DNA from: Osmia lignaria lignaria
Lineage: Eukaryota > Arthropoda > Insecta > Hymenoptera > Megachilidae
Direction of reading: 5' to 3'
DNA length: 64,000 nt
Assembly: GCF_051020975.1 (NCBI RefSeq)
Contig: NC_135036.1
Location: 6,510,001-6,574,000 of the forward strand
The stretch's first letter is position 1; the number at the start of each line of letters is the position of its first letter. Below the pieces are notes generated by a model. It did not search any database and was not told the origin of the DNA. It was given only the letters and a program-made list of their open reading frames with translations. Position numbers and translations under genes: made by a program. Below are positions 36,501-46,377 of this stretch, in pieces.

Positions 36501-39500
36501 TTCCGTTCTCGTACCGCTTCCCCATATCGATATGTTTCCTCACCCTTCCCCGTATACCCTCCGACCAACCATTTGCCCTCACTCGAAGATCAAATGGCTT
36601 CACCGATTCGCGTTATCCCCAATATTCTATTTTTATTTCGGAATCAAATTTCGCGACCGGGCCAACCGAATTTTTACGACCACCCTCTCTTTCTATCTAA
36701 GAAGAAAAAAAGAAGAAACCCTTTTGGAGTTTCGCTTACTTAAACCTAATAGAATATTTCGTGTCTCCATTTCAACCCTACCTGGTACGAATATCTATAA
36801 TGATATTCGTTCTTGAAATATCTCTGTCATCTCTGAGATTCACTTACCTTGGCGATATGATAAATTGAAGAAACGTCGCGTTAAAAGAAAGAGAAATGAA
36901 AAGACTCACCGTTTGATGACTCGAAGGAATAAAAGTATCCAGGGAGGCGATTTTTGAGCAGGATCCTCTCGACAGCTCCTCCACTTCCTTTTCCGCGTAC
37001 TCGAATGGCTGGATCGACCTTAAAAATTTATCGACGTGTCAATGAAACGGTACCATTTGAATGATAAGCGGGTTCAATGACGCGGAAAGCGTTCGAGTGA
37101 ATGTCACACACGACTTTCCACGCATCATTAAGCATCCTGTTCCTCGATCCACGTACACTGAATTTCATTTTTCTTTTCGCTATTCATTTTACACGTCACT
37201 TGAATGGCTATAAATTTCAAAAATCAAGCGATACAGTACTTTTGAGTCGCCCTGTATGTTTCAAAATTCTATATTATATTTTTTACTATACTAATTAAAT
37301 TATAGTATTTCACGCTGTTTTGATTTATGTAAAAATATCAGCCGAGTATAATTTGGAGTCGTTTATCTAAAATTGAAAATTGCAGAGTGTTAAACAGCTT
37401 ATTTCGCAATAAATCGCGTTCATTTCGCAAACGTTGCAGACTGACAAGGTATGATCAGCAGCTCAGCCAACCACGGTCAACCGCATCCGATATAAATACT
37501 CTCATTTGGTAATATATCTCATTAAGGCCTCATTGATCCACCGTCCTGATAAATTCATCCGCCAGTTCAGAATTATACGGGTACAAATCTCTGCTGGTTG
37601 GACCGATAAAAAGCTGCCGCAATTTCAAGTTTATCATGCTGGATCAATTTATAGAAAAGTGAATGAAATGGAGTTGAAACATTTGAATTCACCCTGAATT
37701 TCGTTAATGATCTACAGATACTCTGAAAATTTTTCAACAATTATTACTCGATAAATAAAATATAGTAACGAAGAAAATTTTCAATTCACCCTCTATATAA
37801 AATTATTTCACCAAATGGAAGGAGAATGAAATTCGTTCGAGTGGTTGTTAAAACTTCTTTGCCCTGGCACGGTTAATTTAACCTGCAGTCCAATTTCATA
37901 ATTAGAAGTTAGCAATCTCCATTAAGACCCTAAATCCCGATCGCGTCTCGGTTTTCCTTTCTCCGGGACGACGTTTCGTTTCCATCGACGGAGGGAATAA
38001 TAAGAGCTGGCGCAGCAAAGCGGAATAACAGGATACGAAAGCAGGGAGAAAGTAAAAGTTGAGTGCGGATCGGAGACAACATGAAAGTTCAGCTAGAATA
38101 TGTGACAGGGTGGAAAATTCTACGTGGGGCTAACTTTATCGTCCAAGAGACCTATAAATACCGTTGACAAACTTTTTCGTGCAGATAAAATGGGACTCTC
38201 TGTTCCTAATTAGGAACAATTCATTCATAAACACCTGTCTTTAATTAATATCTAATTCCGAAATCCTCTGTCGGAAAATTTTCATTCATTATTCATCTGT
38301 ATTATGAAAAATAACAATTTTATTTTGTACTAAATATCAATTGCAAATACTCAATGATATTAAAAATAAAAATCTCGAAGAAATCAATTTTTTTGGTGAA
38401 GTACTAAAATAACTACCCTCTAAAACTTGAAATTCTCATTAAAAACTATAATAACCACCCTCTAAAGGTTGAAATTTTGATAAAAAGCTACAATAACCAC
38501 CCTCTAAAAATTGAAATTTTGATAAAAAACTACAATAACCACCCCCTAAAAATCGAAATTTTGATAGAAAACGACAATAACCACCCTCTAAAGGTTGTTA
38601 CTTTGATTTTTTAAACAAGTAATCCCGATCCCAGCGGTGACCCACCCTCCTACCCTCCGAACTCGAAACTCACCCCGAACGCGTGTCCATGCAAATTGTC
38701 TGTTGTTCGATTCGTGTATCAAGATCTGAGTCACGCCTGTAATCTTTCGCATAGTAAATTATCCGCCAATATCAACGAGATTAGATACTGGCTGTTACAT
38801 TATCTGTTACCAGAGGAGGGGGGAGTTGAAGGAACGGAGAAAGCCTAAAACAGGGATGAACCCGGTTAGAGAAAGAACCAGAGGGTCGGATGGAAAGAGA
38901 AAACGAAAAAAAGAGACACTCGAGCCTGGGCTGTAAGGGCTTTGCGCAGTTATAAATGCGGTTTTGTATCTAGCTTTACAGGACAAAGTAATGGGCTTAG
39001 ATAATCCTGATTTAATAAATCGAACAGTTGCGAGGGACGAGCCCGGACGGAGCGTTTACAACGCGTGCGTGACTAACGCGTTCAAAAACAAGATGAATGA
39101 CACGCTGGAAGACCTGCTCCTGCATTTACATTTCACCACTATATTTCTTTTTTTTTTTCTCTCCTGCCTGGAAAAATCCCGAAAATACCGATCCAAGTGT
39201 GGCCGCATTAACCACCGACAGGGATTTGCCCGAAGGGAGAAGTTTCGTCAGATTTTTAGGGGTAGCTGTTAACAGTATGGACCTTCTGTCAATTTTTAAC
39301 GATTTCATGACAGAAAAGTGGTATAAAATAATACTTGCAGCATATCGATTGAAAGCTTGAAATTCAACGAAGATGACTACATAAATTTTTCATTAATATT
39401 TTTAAAAATACTTATTTTATTAGTGACTGATTCAGGGCCGATTCAGGGACTAAGGAAACTAAGGCCTCCCAAGGTCCAGAACCCAAATAAAACCATTTTG

Positions 39501-42423
39501 CATCTAAGAATGCAAGAAGAGTCATATTTACTTGAATATTAATCTAAATTAGTTATACAAGCTTTAATGTTAATTTTATAAATTTTATTTGAGGTACTTT
39601 TTTATGTTATATATGTGGAGGGACTCTTTTTTCGAAGCTCCCCTCGGACCCCCGAAATCTCAGGGCCGAGCCTGGACTGATTACATTTTTTGGAAATATT
39701 TGAACGATTTAACCAGGGTAATGTTAAACGTTCAATTTGAGGGTACACTGCAGAGAGATTTTAATGGCTTATTATCGGTTACTTGCGTCACGTTTTGGCC
39801 CCATTACGGTCTATTAAATTAGAGGTAATTCCTGGTTAAACAGTGTACCGCCATAATGTTATCCGAAAATCAATTCTTACGATGTAGTGGGATCATTTTG
39901 TCGGGCTTGATTAAAGATGAATCGTTGTCAAAACGGAAACTAAAATACCAATTTTGTGTCACGGGATAATTTATAGAAGCTGGATATTAAGGAGGGTGTT
40001 TTTAATAAACTTAATTATGTAATTAAGAGGAACAGACGCAGATGAATTTTATGTCTAGGGGGAGGTCAATAACCTCCCAGGAAACCTTGACCTTTGCCCA
40101 TGAAAATTGTTCAGACGAACTCGCACTAGATGGCAGGATCGTCAGTTCCTTAAAAAGCAGAAATTTCCCAGGAATATTTGAATAAAAGTTTCCTTTTTAA
40201 ATTGAATCTCCCCGAAACTATCCTTGGAGAATACACTCCGCGCAATTTAACTTAGAAAAAAAGTACCAAGGGGATTTTTTATTAAATAAATACCAAGCTA
40301 AGTTCGACCTCCTCTTTCGGATGAAACAGCAATAAAATCGTCGATGGAATATTTTCTGTTGGGAGAGAACGAAAAATCAAGACTCGATAAAGCAAACTTA
40401 ATAATACCCCTGCAGTATTTCCGATCACGATATGTTGATCGGCTCATCGATCGAGCGTTTTACCACCGTAGATAAAACGAAGGGGGCACAATAAGAGAGA
40501 TAAGCGAAAGCTGGAATGGCGAAGGATAAATTTTTATCGCACCCCCTGCCAGCCACTCGTACGATTGAAAATCGTGTATTTCATTTCTCCTCCGGAAAAC
40601 TCGATTTTCATTCCATGCTAGACGAATCTATTCTATCAATACGATTCCGAACGCTCAGCCTCTGTTTAAGCAACATTAAATAATTTCACGAGCTAGCCTT
40701 TGAATTAGGCTTGAAATTAATAATGGACCTCGAGGGCTTTTAGAAGACCTTAACATCAAAGCTCTAATTACTAAGAATAGCGATAATTAATTTTCAAATT
40801 TCAAATCTCACGCTTTCTATTTGCCATTTCACATTATTTGTACCAATAATGTTTTTCTATTGTTTTCTTTTAATTATTCAGGGGCGTGTAAATTGCGGAG
40901 CCGGTCCACCGATGACCCCCACGGTGTTCAACGTGCTAAATAATTTATCCTGTACCTTGGAACGTATACAAACTAACGAATGTCTCGTTGAACTAAAATC
41001 GAAACGAAGACGCGAACAAGTAGCCGCAGGGGAGAAAAGTCGAGCACACCTGAAGGAAAAAAGGAAACAAGGGTGACTTGAGGTGGCCCTGTACATCTAT
41101 AAAGCTCGAAATACGCAGCAGGAGTCTGTGTCCCCACAACAATGTATTTAATTAACGTAACGGGCGTCGGGGGAGCGAGCGGGACTCTGAGCGTACCGAT
41201 TGCACCCACAAACCACCCTTCTCTCTATCCATGCCAGCTCCGCGTGACCCCACTAAACTCCACCCCTGGCCACCCCTCTTTTCTCGCCAATCCGCAGGCT
41301 TGTTCAATGGCCGCCAAGTCGAGAGCTTAAATTAAAGATATAAGCGTGAGCGCGGGCGCGAGAAGCGGTAAACGAATTAAAAAGTAAACGACCAGCCGTA
41401 AAAGTTAATAGCTGTTCCGATGAAAATTAAAACACTCGAGGAATTAAGATAACGGAGAGAAAGGAAGCCAGACAATCTGGGTGAGATTGACTGTTCCTAC
41501 TCTTCGACCTGGCCGACACGTAAAACGTCAATTTCCTCTTTAAACGAAAGCCTTATTTCTCTTCGTTCCTTCTAGTTTCGTTATATTCATCCTCTAGCCT
41601 TTAGCGAATTTCCTCTTGCTTTTTTAACACTCTGCCTATATAATAATTTTCTAATTTAACCCTTGGACGGTGAAAGGCTTATACAATGGCAAATTGAATT
41701 TTTCTCTTTAAATTTTACACTCTTCAATTATCTCCATCGAGCAAGGGTTAATATTAAAAATAGTAAACTTTGAAAAGAATTAGCGGGTCCAAAAATATTC
41801 AGAGTTGAATTATTCTATGTATAATGTAGTATCTTATAGTGTGCTATTTCTTCTTGGACCACTGTGTATTATTAACCCTTTGCGGTCGAATGTCGCCATA
41901 CAGCGGCATCACATTTCTATTCGCTAGGTCGATTGTGGCCGCAAAGGCGGCAAAAAATAATACCGTCACTGGGTATATTTTCCTATTTGCCAATACTAAC
42001 GCTTTGGCTACATTTAATGCTTAAGTATATAATATCACATTATACAAAAAAATATATTCGACCCAGTGAGAAGTACACTTGAAAAAGTCCTCGACCTCAA
42101 AGGGTTAAAGTCCTTCCAATTACAGGATATTTAATTATTATGAAAGGACCTACCGATGGACTCCAACCGGATTAAGCATTCTGCCTGGAGAAACAGTTCC
42201 AATGAAGCGATCGCTCTGTTTGCAGGTCTGGTTCCAGAACAGGAGGACAAAATGGCGGAAAAAGCACGCGGCCGAAATGGCGACGGCGAAAAGGCGACAA
42301 GAAGAGGTCGAGGGCGTCGTTGCGGAGGGTGAGGATGGTTGCAGCGATACGGAAACCGATGGAAACAGCGAGACTGCAGCGAAGAGACTCAGAAGAGAGC
42401 TGGAACAACAATACAGGCATTAA
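17778..42423 (+). CDS. HGTX: NK6-class homeobox transcription factor HGTX/Nkx6 (4 coding exons)
   Basis: Homeodomain transcription factor of the NK6 family, known in animals for specifying motor-neuron and other neural fates, usually as a repressor in the nucleus. Exons 17778-18516, 23844-23954, 28253-28461 and 42226-42423 join in frame (phases 1, 1, 0) to about 418 residues. Visible family marks: QPLAALHSMAE at 116-126; the eh1-like PHGIDTILSRP at 196-206 (Groucho-type corepressor motif in the family); the VYWPGL...WRARL block at 262-281; and homeodomain 308-367 with F8, L16, W48, F49, N51 and R53, ending VWFQNRRTKWRKK. HAAEMATAK follows it, as in vertebrate NKX6. An Asn run (7-14) and a long Gln/His run (129-155) look insect-specific. 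The tail is acidic, then basic, ending QQYRH. ATG 17778 is the first in-frame ATG after an in-frame TGA at 17718. Family assignment is very secure; the exon 3 acceptor is less certain. Confidence 0.95.
20816..20960. mobile_element. TTAA-flanked short MITE (145 bp)
   Basis: TTAA on both sides. The left end CCCTTCTCGATTGAGACCC and internal AAATTAAATGTATAATTTT resemble the copy at 32175. The right end CTCTCCATGGTCCGCCGTTC matches 9719 and 32175. No coding capacity. Confidence 0.75.
21464..21842. mobile_element. CACTAGA-ended MITE (379 bp), piggyBac-like
   Basis: The left end TTAA|CACTAGAACATTGACACC...GTCAAAATGA-type block is mirrored at the right by TCATTTTGACCCCCCTTGG...TCTAGTG|TTAT. Terminal CACTAGA and subterminal TCAAAATGAC are inverted copies. 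The right flank TTAT looks like a decayed TTAA. GGGGTCAAAATGACTCATC is repeated inside. No transposase is encoded. Confidence 0.7.
23399..23560. mobile_element. Worn TTAA MITE in reverse orientation (right limit uncertain)
   Basis: TTAA|CTTTCGGACGGCGGACCATG is the reverse complement of the right end of the 9719/20816/32175 family. The GGCGGACC...GGAGAGAG block is tandemly doubled here (23405 and 23433). Internal TTACACTATTTCC and TATAATTATCTTTTATAACCC roughly track the family in reverse. The far end is eroded and no second TTAA terminus is convincing. Confidence 0.5.
23844..23954 (+). CDS. HGTX: HGTX coding exon 2
   Basis: A 111-bp exon between GAATGCAG| and ACGC|GTAAGT, entered and left in phase 1. 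It encodes residues 247-283, including RHPAVYWPGLQGL and WRARL, which align with the conserved block just before the homeodomain in vertebrate NKX6 (IFWPGV...WRDARL). Too short to be seen as an ORF, it is identified by that block and by frame continuity. Confidence 0.9.
25893..26160 (+). pseudogene. Tc1/mariner transposase relic
   Basis: The reading SPGLNPIENLWKYL at 25893 matches the hallmark catalytic-domain motif SPDLNPIENLW of Tc1-family transposases, where the family's last acidic catalytic residue is the Glu of this motif. The frame stays open to a stop near 26147 but no longer resembles the family, and everything N-terminal to the motif is missing. ATTTGATCACCCACTGTA at about 26140 looks like a Tc1-type inverted-repeat end. 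A dead fragment. Confidence 0.75.
26640..27220 (+). repeat. Tandem array, ~160-175-bp unit, 3 copies
   Basis: Shared blocks are TTAATAACACATCGC, CTTTAATTATCAAAGTACCA, TTTCATCCCCCTRTTGTTC and GAGATAGATTAGTA, the last at roughly 26850, 27025 and 27190. Confidence 0.88.
28253..28461 (+). CDS. HGTX: HGTX coding exon 3 (homeodomain residues 1-46)
   Basis: Encodes KKKHTRPTFSGQQIFALEK onward to SESQVK, nearly identical to NKX6 homeodomains. The donor AAG|GTAAGA is strong. The acceptor chosen is GATGTTACAG|TG (28252), but the tract before it is not pyrimidine-rich. In-frame alternatives are ATGACAG|GC (28288) and the AG a few bases further on. The choice changes only about 12-15 linker residues. Confidence 0.88.
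30528..30928 (+). repeat. 98-bp minisatellite, 4 copies
   Basis: Exact 98-bp spacing between CAACCCTTATTCCTTAGGGTTG blocks beginning near 30601, 30699, 30797 and 30895. Units are nearly identical, the first being most diverged. Each unit contains a small inverted repeat, AACCCT...AGGGTT. Confidence 0.93.
31431..31750 (+). repeat. Two-copy tandem repeat, ~160 bp
   Basis: The blocks TATACTTAAYAAAAAATTAA, ACTATTGCACCCTGAATTTA and TATCGATAACAATT occur twice in the same order. Part of copy 1 also reads as a short Lys/Asn-rich frame with no meaning. Confidence 0.85.
32175..32352. mobile_element. TTAA-flanked short MITE (178 bp)
   Basis: TTAA on both sides. Left end CCTGGGTCAATTGTGACCC, right end CCATGGTCCGCCACCCGAGGG. 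Internal GTTAGATGTATAATTTTT and GGAACGGTGTAAAATTTA correspond to parts of the 20816 copy, so this is the longest recognisable member. Non-coding. Confidence 0.75.
33401..33689 (+). repeat. 146-bp tandem duplication
   Basis: Two copies offset by 146 bp, starting TCTGCATTGTAATA at 33401 and 33547. Both end with AGCGACTCTGATCAGCAGAG. Very similar, so recent. Confidence 0.92.
35655..36280 (+). repeat. Tandem array, ~131-bp unit, 5 copies
   Basis: ACATAAGYAAA recurs near 35658, 35779, 35909, 36041 and 36174. Units share TCAAAATTACTCAATTT, TTTTCACCCCTTCATTAATT and AATAATTATTTCAAGCAAC. The last three are most alike. Confidence 0.92.
38405..38600 (+). repeat. 42-bp minisatellite, 5 copies
   Basis: AACCACCCTCTAAA recurs at an exact 42-bp period (first Cs near 38413, 38455, 38497, 38539 and 38581), each followed by a TTGAAATTTTGATAAAA-like stretch. 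Confidence 0.93.
39433..39674. mobile_element. hAT-type MITE (242 bp) with 8-bp target duplication
   Basis: Bounded by the direct repeat GACTGATT (39425-39432 and 39675-39682). Ends read CAGGGCCGATTCAGG and, on the opposite strand, CAGGCTCGGCCCTGAG, of the CAGGGCCGG type seen in hAT elements. Internal sequence matches the element at 47781 in reverse orientation (for example TTATACAAGCTTTAATGTTA). No transposase. Confidence 0.88.
41660..41747. mobile_element. TTAA-flanked short MITE (88 bp), reverse orientation
   Basis: TTAA on both sides. Left end CCCTTGGACGGTGAAAGG; right end, opposite strand, CCCTTGCTCGATGGAG. The GGACGG start and internal AAATTTTACAC suggest the 9719/20816/32175 family, reversed and shortened. 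Confidence 0.65.
41876..42104. mobile_element. TTAA-flanked MITE with CCCTTTG-GGTCGA ends (229 bp)
   Basis: Intact TTAA on both sides. Inverted ends are CCCTTTGCGGTCGAATG and CCCTTTGAGGTCGAGGAC, agreeing over about 14 bp. No coding capacity. It ends 121 bp before the acceptor of HGTX exon 4. Confidence 0.82.
42226..42423 (+). CDS. HGTX: HGTX coding exon 4 (homeodomain recognition helix and C-terminus)
   Basis: The acceptor TGTTTGCAG| opens directly on VWFQNRRTKWRKK, the DNA-recognition helix. HAAEMATAKRRQ, an acidic stretch (EGEDGCSDTETD) and a basic end RLRRELEQQYRH follow, with TAA at 42421. The C-terminus is shorter than in vertebrate NKX6.1. A TTAA-flanked element ends only 121 bp before this exon and another starts 158 bp after the stop. 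Confidence 0.95.
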   Translation, partial: VWFQNRRTKWRKKHAAEMATAKRRQEEVEGVVAEGEDGCSDTETDGNSETAAKRLRRELEQQYRH

Positions 42424-42581
42424 ATAATTGAAATAAAAAAGACATTCATGGAGTAGATTCCTCTTTTAAGCAGAGGGCAAGATGGATTCTAGCGACCAGA
42501 ATATAGATTAATAAATTTGGAAATTTAGTCTTTCTAATTTGTTACATGAATTTTGTGATGTTTCAGTGGAAATGTGATCAG

Positions 42582-42710
42582 CCCTTGGACGGCGATGATT
42601 TACATTTAATTTCCATTTTCTAAATTCTGAAGTTGAAAGATTTGAGTTAAGTTTACTCGAAGCATCGTTTTCTAGGTCTGAATCGTGACTGACCCTTAAC
42701 ACTCAAAGGG
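42582..42710. mobile_element. TTAA-type MITE (129 bp), left target site decayed
   Basis: Starts CCCTTGGACGGCGATG, like the reversed 9719-family end. Ends CACTCAAAGGG|TTAA; the left flank is TCAG instead of TTAA. It lies 159 bp after the HGTX stop, so it is probably within the 3' UTR. Confidence 0.5.
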
Positions 42711-43669
42711 TTAAGGAGACTCTGCATTTTGAATATTTGTTGCTATCGATTTTCTGTCGTTTATAGAAATCTATCGTCATTTGTATATATTTGTACTAAG
42801 ATACTCGTATACGCATCACGAGCAAAACGATCGTGCCATCTGTCTCGACGTACGTTAACAAAGTCACACGAGAAATTATTGTTAAGTAAAGAAAGCGACG
42901 AACAAATTATTTACGGGTGAAATTATTTGCAGGATTCTTTATGAATCTCTATAAAGAATTAAAAGTTTTGTGTAAATTTCAAGCATTTCTTGTTTGGAAT
43001 GATTTTAAGGCAAGAAATGAATTCTGCAATTAGCAAAATTAATTTTTTATTAAGTTAATCAAATTGGTGTCAATTTGTAACGAGAAATATTAACTAGTCT
43101 AGTCAAACGTACGTAAAAAGAAATTCAAGAATACTTATTTTAAAACATCCTATTCGTTGCGACTTGCCTTAAAATTAATCAACTACTTTGATCCTGCAAG
43201 TAATTAATTAAGGAAAATGAATGCAGATAAGCTCGTATTCAATTAACAACACGTGTATAGTAAATGTATGCTGAATATCGGACAAGCCATTACCACCACT
43301 ATAAATATAAATATATAAATATAATAACACGCAAACGAGAATGCAAGTAAATTAAGAAGATGGAAATGATTCCCCTTACAAATTGTCTATTTACGTCCCA
43401 GTGAGCTAAGCCAATGAAAAAAAAACTATGCGGATCGAAATGAATTTTGTATATTCTGTAGATACGGTAAACGTGAATGTGATATTTAATAAGAGTCTGA
43501 CATTAATTATACAGGTTGATTCTAAAGCTGGTCACAGGATTCTTAATGTGTAGTGAGCGAAAGAGAATCGTACAGATTAACTGTGATACTGGGTATTAAA
43601 TTTTTATGAGTTAAATTAATTACGCCACTCTATTCAACCTCAAAGATGGTATAATAATCTGAGGAACGT

Positions 43670-44030
43670 TGGAATTATGGTAGTGATTCATTATGATTAA
43701 TTAGAACTCTGAGTTAGAGTAGTGATCCTCTCTGATCCAAAGTTACCCTAACAATCTATTTTCACTTGGTGTATTAATTTACTCTAATCAAAAGTTAGAG
43801 TAGTGATCTATGAAAACTCAAAGTTATAGCAATGATCTACTATAATTTTGAGTGATAATCTACTCTGACTCAAGATTAGAGTAGCATTCTACTCAAGTTT
43901 TAAATTATATTATAATAACAGTCTACTCTAATTCAGGATTGAAATGGCATTCAAATCTATGGTAATAATGCACTCTAACTTACAATAACAGTTTGCACAA
44001 GATTAGAGTTATTGCTATAATTCAGATTCA
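43670..44030 (+). repeat. Degenerate repeat of TTAGAGTAGTGATCT-like units
   Basis: Words such as GTTAGAGTAGTGATC, TCTACTCTRA and AATGATCTACT recur every 35-60 bp in both orientations. Too diverged to define a clean unit. Confidence 0.6.
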
Positions 44031-46142
44031 TTACCTTAAGTTTATTCCAAACGCAATACACAGAGGATCTATCTGTGCCTGCTCTAGAATCTTCCAGTGA
44101 GTAGATATCACTAGTAACAAACACAAAATGGAAAAAAGGCAAGCAAAATAGGAATGTAGATATAAAATAATGTATAATCACACGAAACATGCGGCTAAGG
44201 AGGACACGTAGATTACCAATGAGAGACCGAGAGTCGCGCAAAAGCCACCCCCTGCTGTTCGACTGCGATTCTGTCGCGGCTAATCGGTTTAATCGATGTT
44301 TTCTGAATAAAAGACAAAGTGGTATGCGAAAGAATAAAGTGGATGAACCATCGAAACGAAGAGAAATCTAGCGTACCGCACGAGTTAATCGAGCATTCAG
44401 CGTTACTGTACAGTATATTTAGATAAATTGCTAAGCGAACGAAGGTAGAGACAATCTGTATAAAGTATTGTATAAATTATACATACGTGTTATCTATCGC
44501 TTGTGTATTATATCTCCAATTTAATAAATGGAACACGTATTATGGTAATTATGAAACTATTCTTGTGCTGATTTTTTCATTGATTCATCGATTCTCAAAC
44601 ACGTCTCCCTTTTCCCTGTTTATTCTGACCAAAATCTGTAGAATTGAAATAGAAATTCAAATCATTAGAGATATAAAATCAAAATCTTTCACTAAAAGTA
44701 TAATTTACAATAAATACTATTTTCTTGTCCATTTATATTATTAATCTTAACGTTAATTAGCCATCGCTTAATTAACTTGTACAACTTAATTTCTTTTTTA
44801 ATTTATGTTATATATTTTTATGGATCGTTTAACAATCTTTCATGCAGATCGATTGAGAGAGCAGAAGTACGTAGACTAAAGTGAAAATCAGGAGGAGCAT
44901 CAGGACCATTGATAACGACATGCAAGGGGTCGTAATGAACGGCACGTTGCACGAAAGCCATCAATCATAAGGGAAGGCACTTGAAAGGTGTAATTTTTAA
45001 CACATCGACTGCCAATAAAACCCGACCAACGTTGATTACAAAGAGGATTTGCACAATTTTCAAACGAGAAAACAAAAACGTAGACAGACAGATGCGATCA
45101 TTCGCATAATAGAAATAATTCTAAAGTACCAAAATACATTCTACGGTAAAAGAATTAACTAAAAGAGAAAAAAAAACAGATGAATTAATAGATCATCCCC
45201 TAGATCAGAAAAATGAAAGACTAGACGATGCTCATCGTTCGAAAGCCTAGTGAACCGGAAGCGATGTTTCGTAGGGACAAGTAGAACGTAATAAACCGTA
45301 GAAAAAGTCTTGTTGGCCTGGCGTTTTCGTAACCGGTATCGATTTCAAATATACGTACGCGAAAGAGGGCAATGGGGTGGTGATTAATGTTACGAGAGTT
45401 TTCGTGAGTCATAAAGTTAGCATTCGTAGAGAGAGGTGTTAGAGAGAGAGTCCGGGTCTTTTACGCCTCTCCGCCCTCGATCGGTCGGAGAACAGTTGAA
45501 AACCTTCGTACCGGGTCCATTGGCAGTGTAAATTTATCGCGGTGTTAAGCCGTTAATATTTGCTCTCGCACGGCTTTAAATCAATGAGAAAATATTCTAA
45601 TTGGAATATGAAAAAAGTTGGCACACGGTCCGCGCCCGTTGCCGTGTGACAGAGGGTGCTGTTTGCCGATGCCAATAGAGCGGCGAGGGGTGGCACGGAA
45701 CTACGGTAAGGTGGCCTGTCTGCCACCGTTACAGAATAGAATATAAATTGTCTTAACGAGTTGCCGGGCCAAAGAAAAATGGCAAAAAGTTTTCGACTCG
45801 GGACCATTCGCGCTCCGCCGACTCTGCCTGTATTGACCCTATAGATTCCGTCCAAACGTCACGATTCCTCTAACTACAAAGCAAGTTTACTAATTTCCTG
45901 AATCGAAGCACGGAGTAACGTTCTGCCAACGCACCCACCCCGACCACCCTCTGTCACGACCCATTAATTCGCCAAGATCCATTAACATCTCGTGGATATC
46001 GTATCGTCGCGGCAACGTATGCGTATACGTTGTCGCCTAATTGGCTGGATTTAATTGATTTCGAATTTCCTACGGTATACGTGCTTTGTTCCTCGAGTAA
46101 TTAGACTGTCTCTGTTTCTTAACAAATGAATTTTATTCAGAT

Positions 46143-46377
46143 TAAGTGAGAGGAAAAAATAAGTTTAATTAGTTATAACTTTTATGTTGTTGAAATTTTC
46201 ACCGTTCACTATTTTTTCTCACGATTTCAACAAATTGTAATTTTTTAAAACGATGAAAATACATATTTTAATGAATTAATTTTTATAGCTTCTGAAAAAA
46301 CCTCGAGTTATTTAGTCCAATTTTAACCGAGGTATTCTATTTTGAACAGTGTCTACTTACTTTTGCCTCTCACTGTA
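46143..46377. mobile_element. Mariner/Tc1-type MITE (~233 bp)
   Basis: Left TA|AGTGAGAGGAAAAAATAAGT is mirrored at the right by ACTTACTTTTGCCTCTCACTG|TA. The ends are imperfect inverted repeats of about 22 bp with TA at both borders, the target dinucleotide of this superfamily. No transposase. Confidence 0.75.

Larger units (their letters stand above)
28462..42225 (+). other. HGTX: HGTX intron 3 (13.8 kb, splits the homeodomain)
   Basis: Contents: a pyrimidine-rich, GC-richer block (29380-30180); tandem arrays at 30528, 31431, 33401, 35655 and 38405; MITEs at 32175, 39433, 41660 and 41876; and a purine-rich block (33780-34030) followed by a GGT-rich one. None of its ORFs resembles a known protein. 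A 75-codon ATG frame at 40849 begins hydrophobic, but a CAG|GG acceptor-like site splits it and nothing supports it. Probably the main regulatory intron; that is inference from its size. Confidence 0.7.

Noticed and set aside
40849..41076. 75-codon ATG frame with a hydrophobic start in intron 3
   Set aside because: An acceptor-like CAG sits inside it and the rest resembles nothing; no supporting exon.
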